Positions 1 to 6,548 are shown, counted from the stretch's first letter. The stretch: 11,627 nt of DNA from Mycetohabitans rhizoxinica HKI 454 (GCF_000198775.1 NC_014722.1:566299-577925), one strand, 5' to 3'. The notes: generated from the letters alone by a model not told the origin. Program-made: numbers and translations.

Positions 1-7
1 CCGAATA

Positions 8-188
8 AGGTCCCCGCCTTGGCCGCTAGGCCGGCATCCTGAACCTAAGGTTCAGAATTGGTCGCAGTTAGCAGCACTTCGGGTACGTCAGACAGAGTGA
101 CGCGCACGCCCATGCTGCAAATTTCCGCAACCGTGCACATGGCATTGGTTCAAGGAGTCTATGACCTTGGCGAACCAGGCAGGGAAGC
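8..188 (-). ncRNA. ssrS: 6S RNA
   Basis: 6S RNA mimics an open promoter and sequesters sigma70-RNA polymerase in stationary phase. On the minus strand, immediately after zapA, the sequence can form the long closing stem expected of 6S: bases 177-185 pair with 11-19 (nine pairs, one G-U). The 3' part resembles the E. coli RNA: an AACTGCGACC segment (plus positions 60-69) is followed by a perfect TGAACCT/AGGTTCA hairpin (40-54), equivalent to the TTGAACC-type hairpin near the 3' end of enterobacterial 6S. A CTTGAACC segment also occurs in the 5' half (plus 146-153). The length of about 181 nt and the position downstream of zapA fit proteobacterial 6S genes. The exact ends are inferred from the stem. 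Confidence 0.8.
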
Positions 189-197
189 CAAAAAGAA

Positions 198-203
198 CGT
201 ATA
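198..203 (-). promoter_or_regulatory. candidate -10 element of the 6S RNA
   Basis: The minus strand reads TATACG here, about eight bases before the inferred 5' end of 6S RNA near 190, which is the right distance for a sigma70 -10 hexamer. No convincing -35 hexamer is visible at 16-18 bp, so this is a weak call. Confidence 0.35.
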
Positions 204-256
204 AGCCGTATCGCTCGTGAACCGCGGTCTGCACAAGCTACGCAACGTGGCGCGGC

Positions 257-577
257 CTATGCTTGCGTCAAATCATGCTGGCGGATGACTGCCGCGAGCT
301 GATCATTCATTTGACGCATTGTACGCTGGATTTCCTCCGCGGGGAATGCCTCACCGTGCCGCACGCTCTTTTGCAATTGCAGTAGTTCAGAGGCGATCGA
401 CAGGGCGGCCATCACCGCGATTCGGTCATGGCCGCGCACGCTGCTCGCGGCGCGGACCTTGTTCATTTCTCGGTCCACGCGCTCGGCCGCCTCGCGCAGC
501 GCGGGCTCGTTTTCGGGCGAGGTAGCGAGCCGATATGATTGGCCGAGAATCGACACTTCGATCTGTTTCGTCGTCAT
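257..577 (-). CDS. zapA: cell division protein ZapA
   Basis: ZapA is a small cytoplasmic protein that binds FtsZ and crosslinks its protofilaments in the Z ring. The 106-residue product has the family layout: an N-terminal globular part beginning MTTKQIEVSILGQSYRL, then a helical region (about residues 50-100) with the conserved R-I-A-V-M-A-A-L-x-I-A-x-E-L-L block that forms the tetramerising coiled coil. The ATG at 577 overlaps the stop of the upstream coiled-coil gene (ATGA), so translation is probably coupled. 6S RNA follows directly. Length and sequence are normal for Burkholderiaceae ZapA and no defect is seen. Confidence 0.95.
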   Translation of the reverse strand: MTTKQIEVSILGQSYRLATSPENEPALREAAERVDREMNKVRAASSVRGHDRIAVMAALSIASELLQLQKSVRHGEAFPAEEIQRTMRQMNDQLAAVIRQHDLTQA

Positions 578-924
578 GCGGTTTCTCCTTGGCGATCGTT
601 TCCGGGCGCGGGCGACGGTATGTCACTGGCTTGCGATGGCTGCACATCGAGCGGGGGATCCGGCAGTCGCGGGTGCGGCAGTTTTTCCAGGATCGCGTTC
701 AAGCGGACCTGGGCATCGTCAATCTTCGCGGACAACGTGTCACGTTCGATGCGCAGCGCGTCGCGTTCGCGCTGCGCCTGTTCGAGTTGTGCCCGCAGTG
801 CGTCGCGTTGCGCACGTGCGGCCTCGAGTTGCTGTTCGACGGCTAGCCGCGCTTGACGGTTCCGGTCGCTGATCTCGACCAGTCGACCGATGTTCTGGGA
901 CAAATTTTCAAGTTCGGTGAGCAT
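574..924 (-). CDS. small coiled-coil protein upstream of zapA (ZapB-like)
   Basis: This is a 116-residue cytoplasmic protein without signal peptide or membrane segment. Residues about 1-90 are almost entirely heptad-like, rich in Glu, Gln, Arg, Ala and Leu (MLTELENLSQNIGRLVEI, then repeated A-x-R-x-Q-R-D-A-L-R blocks), predicting one long coiled coil. The last 25 residues are rich in Pro and Ser and probably disordered. The start at 924 is preceded by an AGAGGA ribosome-binding site. The gene overlaps zapA by four bases, so the two are probably co-translated. A small coiled-coil protein next to zapA suggests a ZapB-like or DUF904-like division role. That is inference from shape and neighbourhood; I do not recognise a specific named gene. 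Confidence 0.85.
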   Translation of the reverse strand: MLTELENLSQNIGRLVEISDRNRQARLAVEQQLEAARAQRDALRAQLEQAQRERDALRIERDTLSAKIDDAQVRLNAILEKLPHPRLPDPPLDVQPSQASDIPSPAPGNDRQGETA

Positions 925-938
925 CGTTGCGTCCTCTG

Positions 939-965
939 CAGAACCGGCATTTTAGCGCGGTTCTG
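939..965. repeat. inverted repeat in the divergent intergenic region
   Basis: CAGAACCG (939-946) and CGGTTCTG (958-965) are perfect 8-bp inverted arms around an 11-base centre, GCATTTTAGCG. The repeat lies just upstream of the coiled-coil/zapA start and between two divergent transcription units. No T run follows on either strand, so it does not look like an intrinsic terminator. It could be an operator or simply a leader hairpin. Confidence 0.5.
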
Positions 966-1020
966 GTGGCGCTCGATGCCCTAGCTCGTATCCAGACGTA
1001 ACAGTGGCGTGTTTCAGCCA

Positions 1021-1049
1021 TTGACGCCCTGCATGGTGCTACCTACACT
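1021..1049 (+). promoter_or_regulatory. sigma70-type promoter for the btuBCD transcript
   Basis: TTGACG (1021-1026) and TACACT (1044-1049) are separated by exactly 17 bp. Both hexamers are close to the sigma70 consensus, and transcription would start near 1056, just before the first conserved riboswitch element (GGTGCC at 1071). The position relative to the aptamer is the strongest support. Confidence 0.6.
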
Positions 1050-1059
1050 TGCGGCACTT

Positions 1060-1285
1060 TCGGTGCCCATGCGCACGGTTCACGCGCGGGGTTAAACGGG
1101 AAACAGGGAGCGAAGTTCGCCACGAACTGGCCAACCTGTGCTGTCCCCGCAACGGTAAGCGACCCGCTTTTTTTGCACATCGAACCGCCCACCGCCGCAC
1201 GCGTTAGCGTGCGGCGGTGCGTGCCACTGCGCGTAGAGCGTGGGAAGGCCGGGCCGATGCGTCGCCAGCCCGGATACCGGCCGAG
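1060..1285 (+). promoter_or_regulatory. cobalamin riboswitch (aptamer) upstream of btuB
   Basis: The conserved elements of the adenosylcobalamin-class aptamer occur in order: GGTGCC (1071-1076), GGTTAAACGGGAAACAGG (about 1090-1106), CTGTCCCCGCAACGGTAAG (1141-1159), GCCACTG (1223-1229), GGGAAGGC (1242-1249) and the B12 box CGCCAGCCCGGATACCGGCC (1263-1282). Between GTAAG and GCCACTG sits a variable peripheral arm with a perfect 13-bp hairpin (1190-1202 with 1207-1219, loop GTTA) and a run of seven T (1168-1174). Known members repress cobalamin uptake or synthesis genes when cobalamin is bound. Here the downstream genes are btuB, btuC and btuD. The outer boundaries are approximate. Confidence 0.93.
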
Positions 1286-1290
1286 AGCGC

Positions 1291-1367
1291 GAAGCGCATG
1301 GTGTGGCGGTGGATTGCCGCGCCGCGCTTCATGGTAGCGCGTGGCCCGCGGGGGACGGGCGTCGCGC
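1291..1367 (+). promoter_or_regulatory. candidate riboswitch expression platform (two hairpins)
   Basis: Between the B12 box and the btuB start are two possible hairpins. The first pairs GAAGCGC (1291-1297) with GCGCTTC (1324-1330), with an inner GCGG/CCGC stem (1306-1309 with 1317-1320). The second pairs GCGCG (1337-1341) with CGCGC (1363-1367) and GCCCG (1344-1348) with CGGGC (1356-1360), separated by a 2x2 mismatch. Neither is followed by a T run, so control of translation initiation or Rho access seems likelier than intrinsic termination. The btuB ribosome-binding site (AAGGAAA, about 1379-1385) lies just after the second hairpin. Confidence 0.45.
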
Positions 1368-1390
1368 AGTCGCACAACAAGGAAAATATT

Positions 1391-3418
1391 ATGCGTACGC
1401 CTATTGCAGCGGCAGCGCTGCTCGCGTTCGCCAGCTTGCCGCACGTCGCCACGGCGCAGCTTGTCCAGACTATCGACGATGACCGCCGGACAGGTGCGGG
1501 CGCAGACAGTGAGCTTGGCTCTGCCACGCGCTCCGGCATGGCGGCCCACGTCGATCCAGCGAAGGATGCCGACACTGCGGCGAATGCCGGCACTGCTGTG
1601 AGCACCGGTGCCCCGGCAACCGAAGCCCGGTCTTGCGCCGGTGATGACGCGGCGCGGCACGGCGCGCTGGTGCCGATTGTGGTGAGCGCCGCGCGCAATG
1701 CGCAGGCGTTGCCGGACGCGCTGCCGCAAACGACGCTGTTCGACCGGCGTGCCATCGAGGACAGCAGCGCGACGGATCTAGCCGGGCTGCTGCAATTCGC
1801 GCCGGGTGTGCAGATTACCCGCAACGGCGGCGCGGGCCAGGCGGCGGGGCTGTTCATGCGCGGCGCGCCGATCGCGCAGACATTGGTGATGATCGACGGC
1901 GTGCGCGTGGACTCCGCGGCGCTAGGCGCGACGCAAATCGCTCAGATTCCAATGGATCAGGTCGAGCGCGTCGAGGTCGTCAACGGCAACGTGTCGGCGC
2001 TGTACGGATCGAGTGCGATTGGCGGCGTCGTGCAGGTATTCACGCGTGACGGTGGCAATGATCCGCCGCGCTTCACGCTGGATGGTGAGTATGGCAGCTA
2101 TCACACGCAGCGCCAGCATGTGGGTGTGAACGGGGCGCTCGACGTGGCCGGCGTGACAACGCTCAGTGTCGATGCGTCGCGCATGAAGACCGATGGTTTT
2201 TCTTCGATTGATCCGAACCGGGCCTCGGTGAATCCGAATGCGAACGGCACGTTCAACGAGAGCGTGAGTGCGTCGTTGAAGCACCGCTTCAGCGCGGGCT
2301 GGGACGCGGGTATCCGCTACTTTCAATCATTCTCAAAGACCAGTTTCGACAATCCGTTCGGCATGCCAACCAACTTGAACGAAGAGCGAGATCGCGTCGG
2401 GCAAGTCTCCGTATTTGTTAATGGCGGCCTGACCGAGCGTTGGAGCACGCATCTGAGCGTCGCGCAGGGCACCGACCGCTCGCAGATCCTCGTGAACGGG
2501 CGGCAGACTAGCCGCTACGACACGATGAATTACCAACTGGATTGGCAGAACGACTATGCCATCGCCGCCGGCCACAAGCTGGTGTTCGGCTACCAGCACG
2601 TCAATCAGGACCTGGACGCGTCGGACTTCACCACGCCCGCGCGGCGCGTGAATTCCGGCTACGTCGGCTATAACGGCGAGCTGGGCCGCAACGAGGTGCA
2701 ACTGAACCTGCGGCGCGATCAGTATTCGGATTTCGGCGGCGCCAACAGCTACTTCATCGGCTATGGCTACCGATTCACCGATCACTGGAAGACCATTGTC
2801 AACTATTCCGATGCATTTCGCGCACCGACCTTCAACGACCTGTATTTTCCCTTTTCCGGTGACCCGAGCTTGAAACCAGAGCAGGCGCATTCGCTCGAAG
2901 CGGCGTTGCAATATGCGTCGCCGGTGTTTGGCGTGGCGCGCGTCACCGCGTTCCAGACCCGCTATCGGAATCTAATCCAGTACGCGCTTGCGGACCATGG
3001 GCGGTATGTTGCGCAGAATGTGGGCCGGGCAAAAGTCCAAGGTATCGAGGCCTCATGGGCGGGGCAGATGGGCCGTACCGACGTGCGCGCCAGCTTCACG
3101 TTCCAGAATCCCGTCGACGAGGTTTCGGACCGGGATTTGACGCGGCGGCCACGTCGCTTTGCCACCGTGTCGGCGAACCATAGCTTCGACGGTTGGCGGG
3201 TCGGCGGGCAATGGCTGTTGACTGGCGCGCGCCACGACAACGGCCAGCCGCTGGGCGGATATGGCGTGGTCAATCTGAGTGCCCGATACAATATCACTAA
3301 ATCGTGGTATGTCGCGGCGCGCGTCGAGAACCTGTTCGATAAGGATTATGAGACGCTCTATACGTACAACACGCCAAAGCGTGGCGCGTATCTCACGCTT
3401 GGTTGGCAGCAGCAATAG
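1391..3418 (+). CDS. btuB: TonB-dependent vitamin B12 outer-membrane receptor BtuB
   Basis: BtuB imports cobalamin across the outer membrane using TonB energy. The 675-residue product has a signal peptide (1-22, cleavage near ATA/QL), a low-complexity linker rich in Ala, Asp, Gly and Thr (about 23-92), a TonB-box-like VPIVVSAAR (94-102), a plug domain with LLQFAPGVQITRNGG, FMRGAP, VMIDGVRVD and ALYGSSAIGGVVQVFTR, and a 22-stranded-type barrel ending VENLFDKDYETLY...YLTLGW. The start at 1391 is chosen because AAGGAAA precedes it and it begins the signal peptide; the frame is open back to 1217, but that part overlaps the riboswitch. The riboswitch upstream makes cobalamin the likely substrate. 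The linker of about 70 residues before the TonB box is longer than usual and is too short and too simple to be an STN signalling domain. Confidence 0.93.
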   Translation: MRTPIAAAALLAFASLPHVATAQLVQTIDDDRRTGAGADSELGSATRSGMAAHVDPAKDADTAANAGTAVSTGAPATEARSCAGDDAARHGALVPIVVSAARNAQALPDALPQTTLFDRRAIEDSSATDLAGLLQFAPGVQITRNGGAGQAAGLFMRGAPIAQTLVMIDGVRVDSAALGATQIAQIPMDQVERVEVVNGNVSALYGSSAIGGVVQVFTRDGGNDPPRFTLDGEYGSYHTQRQHVGVNGALDVAGVTTLSVDASRMKTDGFSSIDPNRASVNPNANGTFNESVSASLKHRFSAGWDAGIRYFQSFSKTSFDNPFGMPTNLNEERDRVGQVSVFVNGGLTERWSTHLSVAQGTDRSQILVNGRQTSRYDTMNYQLDWQNDYAIAAGHKLVFGYQHVNQDLDASDFTTPARRVNSGYVGYNGELGRNEVQLNLRRDQYSDFGGANSYFIGYGYRFTDHWKTIVNYSDAFRAPTFNDLYFPFSGDPSLKPEQAHSLEAALQYASPVFGVARVTAFQTRYRNLIQYALADHGRYVAQNVGRAKVQGIEASWAGQMGRTDVRASFTFQNPVDEVSDRDLTRRPRRFATVSANHSFDGWRVGGQWLLTGARHDNGQPLGGYGVVNLSARYNITKSWYVAARVENLFDKDYETLYTYNTPKRGAYLTLGWQQQ

Positions 3419-3435
3419 CGCGGGGCGCGCGAACC

Positions 3436-4458
3436 ATGAGCGCGGGGTCTAGCGGCAGCGCCCGCCCGATGTCGCCGCGCCGCGCGGCGGCGATTTGGCT
3501 CGCGCTGGCCGCCGCCGCCGGCTTGCTGCTGGTGATCTCGCTTGCCACGGGCAGCGTGCGGATTGCGCCAGCGCGCGTGCTTGCCGCATTGGCCGGCAAC
3601 CCCGGCTTTGACGCGGATATTGTGCGCACGCTGCGGCTGCCGCGCGCGCTCGCGGGCTTTGCCTGCGGCGCGCTGCTGTCGCTGGCCGGCGCGTTGCTGC
3701 AGGTGCTGTTGCGCAATCCGCTTGCCGATCCGTACGTGCTTGGCGTATCGGGCGGCGCGGCGGCATTCGCGGTGGCCGCGATGTTGCTGGGCGTGCCGTG
3801 GTGGGGCACGCAGGTGGCCGCGTTCGCCGGCTCGCTGGCGTCGATGGGCATCGTGTTCGGCCTTGCGCGCCGCGCGTTGTGGCTGGGTGAGCCGCGCGAC
3901 GCCTCGCCGCGGCTGCTGCTGACCGGCGTCATCGTGGCCGCGGGCTTCAGTGCGGCCACCGCTTTAATGATGACGTTCAGCCCCGAGCGCGCATTGCGCG
4001 GCATTGTGTTCTGGCTGCAAGGCGATTTGAACGGCACTGGCATGCCGTGGTTCGCGCTGGCCGTGCTGGCGATGCTGGTCGCCTCGTGCGTGCCGGCCAC
4101 GCGCCAACTCAATGCGCTGGCCCGCGGCGATCAGTTTGCGCAGGCGCTGGGCGTGCCGGTCGTGGCGTTGCGCGCGCGCGTTTATGTGATGGCGTCGTTG
4201 GCTGCGGCGGCGGCCGTTACCACGGCCGGCACGCTTGGCTTTGTCGGTCTGGTGGTGCCGCATTTGGTGCGGCTGGCGTGGGGCAACGACCAGCGTATGC
4301 TGGTGCCCGCGTCGATGCTCGGCGGCGGCGCTGCCGTGATGGGCGCGGACCTGGTCGCGCGCAGTGCCTTCGCGCCGGCGCAATTGCCGGTGGGCGTGGT
4401 GACCGCGTTGGTCGGCGTGCCGCTGTTCCTCTGGATGTTGTTGGGGCGCAGACGATGA
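3436..4458 (+). CDS. btuC: cobalamin ABC transporter permease BtuC
   Basis: This is the inner-membrane permease of the FecCD family, working as a dimer with BtuD and receiving cobalamin from BtuF. The 340-residue product is strongly hydrophobic with about ten membrane segments. Family motifs are clear: RLPRALAGFACGALLSLAG, then LLRNPLADPYVLGVSGGAA near residues 70-110, and GTLGFVGLVVPHLVRL near 270-285, the region that contacts the ATPase. The ATG at 3436 lies 17 bases after the btuB stop. An in-frame ATG at 3403 inside btuB would add 11 residues, but membrane-permease homology begins later, so 3436 is preferred, although its ribosome-binding site is weak. The stop overlaps the btuD start (ATGA), implying coupling. 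Confidence 0.92.
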   Translation: MSAGSSGSARPMSPRRAAAIWLALAAAAGLLLVISLATGSVRIAPARVLAALAGNPGFDADIVRTLRLPRALAGFACGALLSLAGALLQVLLRNPLADPYVLGVSGGAAAFAVAAMLLGVPWWGTQVAAFAGSLASMGIVFGLARRALWLGEPRDASPRLLLTGVIVAAGFSAATALMMTFSPERALRGIVFWLQGDLNGTGMPWFALAVLAMLVASCVPATRQLNALARGDQFAQALGVPVVALRARVYVMASLAAAAAVTTAGTLGFVGLVVPHLVRLAWGNDQRMLVPASMLGGGAAVMGADLVARSAFAPAQLPVGVVTALVGVPLFLWMLLGRRR

Positions 4459-5312
4459 ATCGGGCGGGCGGGTCGGGGCCGGGGTCGGCGCCGTTGAGCG
4501 TACAGGCACTGACGCTGCAGGTGGGCAGCCGCACGCTGCTCGACGCACTATCGCAGCGCTTCGAGCCCGGCGAGCTGTGGTGCATTGCCGGACCGAACGG
4601 CGCCGGCAAGTCAACCTTGTTGATGACCCTCGCCGGATTGCGTACCCCCACGCGCGGCAGCGTCGCATTCGATGGCGTGCCGCTCGCTCAGTGGCCGGTC
4701 CATCGGCTCGCGCGGCATCGGGCGTGGATGACCCAGCAGCTTCACGATGCGTTCAGCGCAACGGCCCTCGATACGGTACTGCTGGCACGCTATCCCCACC
4801 TGTCGGGCTGGGGCTGGGAGCGCGACGTGGATCGCGCCGCGGCCTATGAGGCACTGGCGGCGGTCGGCCTAGCCGGGTTTGCCGCGCGCGACGTGCTGTC
4901 GCTGTCCGGCGGCGAGCGGCAACGTGTGGCCCTTGCCGCCGCCCTCTGCCAGGACGTGCCACTGCTGTTGCTGGACGAGCCGCTGGCGCATCTGGATTTG
5001 CACCATCAGATCGATGCGGTGACATTGCTGGCGAAATGGGTGGGCGCAGCGCCCCGCACAGTGGTGTTCTCGTGCCACGATCTTACGCTGGCACGGCGGT
5101 TTGCAACGCACGCGTTGTTGATCGACGGGCGGGGGCGCGCGTGGGCTGGGCCCGTGCGTGACGTGCTGACACCCGCCCTTGTCAGTCACGCGTTTGGCTA
5201 TCCGCTGGTGCTGTTGCGCGACGGCGCGCACGAGGCGCTGATACCTGCGCTGGCGCCGGCGCGGGGCGATGCACCTGTTTTGAGTGGGCGAGATGGCAAT
5301 GATCTCTGGTGA
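4455..5312 (+). CDS. btuD: cobalamin ABC transporter ATP-binding protein BtuD
   Basis: This is the cytoplasmic ATPase that powers BtuC. The 285-residue product carries all nucleotide-binding motifs: Walker A GPNGAGKST (46-54), a Q-loop around Gln94/95, the ABC signature LSGGERQR (150-157), Walker B LLLLDEP (170-176) and the H-loop His208 in SCHD. Family similarity is to the BtuD/FhuC group of iron-siderophore and B12 importers. The start at 4455 overlaps the btuC stop by four bases. The 3' end overlaps the start of the cobT remnant at 5299, suggesting that the operon formerly continued into cobalamin nucleotide-loop genes. Confidence 0.92.
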   Translation: MNRAGGSGPGSAPLSVQALTLQVGSRTLLDALSQRFEPGELWCIAGPNGAGKSTLLMTLAGLRTPTRGSVAFDGVPLAQWPVHRLARHRAWMTQQLHDAFSATALDTVLLARYPHLSGWGWERDVDRAAAYEALAAVGLAGFAARDVLSLSGGERQRVALAAALCQDVPLLLLDEPLAHLDLHHQIDAVTLLAKWVGAAPRTVVFSCHDLTLARRFATHALLIDGRGRAWAGPVRDVLTPALVSHAFGYPLVLLRDGAHEALIPALAPARGDAPVLSGRDGNDLW

Positions 5313-5376
5313 GGCGCCCGCGGCGATCGAGCCGCTCGACCCATCTGGCACTGCGCTGCATACGTCGCTGCAACGC
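5299..5376 (+). pseudogene. cobT: cobT 5' remnant (truncated nicotinate-nucleotide:DMB phosphoribosyltransferase)
   Basis: CobT makes alpha-ribazole phosphate from nicotinate mononucleotide and dimethylbenzimidazole. Only about 26 codons remain of a gene normally near 350 codons. The ATG at 5299 (or 5293) overlaps the end of btuD. The frame reads MISGEAPAAIEPLDPSG and then ALHTSLQRA, matching the IxPLDxxLxxxLQxxID pattern at the start of CobT proteins, but the expected KTKPxGALG continuation is absent. From about 5376 the sequence is the end of cobS in another frame. The identification rests on a short N-terminal pattern and the neighbouring remnants, so it is probable rather than certain. 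Confidence 0.6.
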
Positions 5377-5471
5377 GCATCGGCGGCGATACCGGCGATT
5401 GCCTGCGCCTTGCGCGGCAGTTGTTCGAGTTGACGATCTACGTGATGGCTGCCGCATGGACGTCGTCCTGA
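5376..5471 (+). pseudogene. cobS: cobS 3' remnant (truncated adenosylcobinamide-GDP ribazoletransferase)
   Basis: CobS, an inner-membrane enzyme, joins adenosylcobinamide-GDP to alpha-ribazole. The frame from 5376 reads RIGGDTGDCLRLARQLFELT and ends at a TGA at 5469-5471. This matches the conserved CobS C-terminal block RRxGGYTGDxLGAxQQxxE followed by a final hydrophobic helix. About 30 of roughly 250 codons remain. The usual Tyr of GGYTGD is Asp here and the usual GA after GDC(L) is altered, consistent with relaxed selection. The segment is out of frame with the cobT remnant, so no fusion protein is made. Its end overlaps the cobC start by 17 bases, as expected of an original operon. Confidence 0.75.
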
Positions 5472-5538
5472 TGCATCATCCCGCGGTCGTGGTGCCGGCC
5501 CCGCTTTCGCGTTGGAGCTGGGCTGCTGGAACCGTTAG
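5455..5538 (+). pseudogene. cobC: cobC remnant (internally deleted alpha-ribazole phosphatase)
   Basis: CobC is a histidine phosphatase that dephosphorylates alpha-ribazole phosphate or cobalamin phosphate. The ATG at 5455 overlaps the cobS tail and reads MDVVLMHHPAVVV, matching the family start MDxVLIRHPAV. The RH catalytic motif has become HH. The expected CYG region is missing. Another frame then reads ALELGCWNR and stops at TAG 5536-5538, which resembles a phosphatase C-terminus. So this looks like the two ends of a gene of about 200 codons with the middle deleted. The N-terminal match is good; the C-terminal match is weaker. The TAG overlaps the btuF stop by four bases, a plausible original convergent arrangement. 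Confidence 0.6.
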
Positions 5539-6548
5539 GGGTGGCGTGAGCCGGCGGGGCTTCGCGACGGGGCGCGCTGGCGGACTTGTTCTAACTGCTG
5601 GCATAGCAACGCTGTGGCGTCGGCTAACCGTGGGCCGGGACGGCTGATCAGGTCCGCCTCGACGGTGAACAGGCTGCCGCGCGCGACCGCGCGCATGCCC
5701 GGCCAGCGCTGCCATCCGCGCAGCGCTGGGTCGTCGCCGCTTGGATTCGTGGGCTGCGCAACCCGGTGCGCGCGTGCAGGTTCCGGCCGTGTGGCAATGA
5801 TTGCGTCAGGATCGACTGCAATTACCGCTTCGGTTGACACCGTCGGCACCTGTTCGCTCAGCGAGCCGAACAGATTACGCCCGCCGCAGACGCAGAGCAC
5901 GTCGCTGATGATATGCGTGCCGTTCAGCGTCATCAGCGGGTCATCCCATATTTGGAAAAAAACCGAGACGGGTGGCCGGCTCGCGTAGCGCTGTCGCAGC
6001 GCGGCGATACGCGTGTCAAATGCCCGGGCGGCCTCGCGCGCCTGCGGCTCGGTGCCAAGCAGCGTGCCCAAGCGGATCAGCGTCGAGCTAATGTCGGCCA
6101 GCCGATGCGGTTCACTGTAGAACAGCGGTACGTGCAGCGCCTTCAACCGTTCGACCTGGCGCTGTGGATTGCCGTGCCACCAGACGACGATCAAATCCGG
6201 GTGCGTCGCCGCAATCCGTTCGAGGTCCAGTGCCGTGTTGCTGCCGATGACCGGCACGTCGCGAGCGGCGCTCGGGTAATCGCTGAAGCTGACCGTGCCG
6301 ACCAGCCGGCTGCCGCCGCCGGCTGCGTAGATCAGTTCCGTGACGCTGGGCGCCAGGCTCACGACGCGCCGTGCCGGCGCATTCAATGTTACGCGCGCAC
6401 CGCTGTCGTCTAACACTTGCACTGGTGCGGCCGCGCAAGCCACGGGTGTGCCGGCGCCTAACAGCGCGAGCAGTAGACTCACCAACACGCCGCTTGCGCG
6501 CCGTGTGCGGCGCCGGGGCCACACGACAGGGGACCGACGGGCGATCAT
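5535..6548 (-). CDS. btuF: periplasmic cobalamin-binding protein BtuF
   Basis: BtuF captures cobalamin in the periplasm and delivers it to BtuCD. The 337-residue product starts with an Arg-rich stretch and a hydrophobic segment (about residues 20-40, cleavage near ACAAA), a Sec signal. The mature part has the class III binding-protein fold marks: RVVSLAPSVTELIYAAG, SDYPSAARDVPVIG, LDLERIAATHPDLIVVWW and DPDAIIATRP. The start at 6548 overlaps the stop of the cobU remnant (ATGA) and has GGTGA five bases upstream. The frame is intact to 5535. It faces the btuBCD operon on the opposite strand and so is not downstream of the riboswitch. The C-terminal tail after LEQVRQ is basic and longer than needed for the fold. 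Confidence 0.92.
   Translation of the reverse strand: MIARRSPVVWPRRRTRRASGVLVSLLLALLGAGTPVACAAAPVQVLDDSGARVTLNAPARRVVSLAPSVTELIYAAGGGSRLVGTVSFSDYPSAARDVPVIGSNTALDLERIAATHPDLIVVWWHGNPQRQVERLKALHVPLFYSEPHRLADISSTLIRLGTLLGTEPQAREAARAFDTRIAALRQRYASRPPVSVFFQIWDDPLMTLNGTHIISDVLCVCGGRNLFGSLSEQVPTVSTEAVIAVDPDAIIATRPEPARAHRVAQPTNPSGDDPALRGWQRWPGMRAVARGSLFTVEADLISRPGPRLADATALLCQQLEQVRQRAPSRSPAGSRHP

Noticed and set aside
40..54. Perfect palindrome TGAACCT-A-AGGTTCA as an operator
   Set aside because: It lies within the inferred 6S RNA and corresponds to the hairpin near its 3' end.
1217..1390. Extension of the btuB reading frame upstream to 1217
   Set aside because: It would encode riboswitch sequence including the B12 box. 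The ATG at 1391 has a good ribosome-binding site and begins a clear signal peptide.
3393..4112. Long minus-strand open frame opposite btuC
   Set aside because: Its composition (Ala, Ser, Pro, Thr) is typical of antisense frames in G+C-rich DNA, and btuC on the plus strand has full family motifs.
4047..4454. Long plus-strand open frame running into btuD from within btuC
   Set aside because: The part before 4455 is a shifted reading of btuC with no homology. The ATG at 4455 overlaps the btuC stop and starts a normal BtuD.
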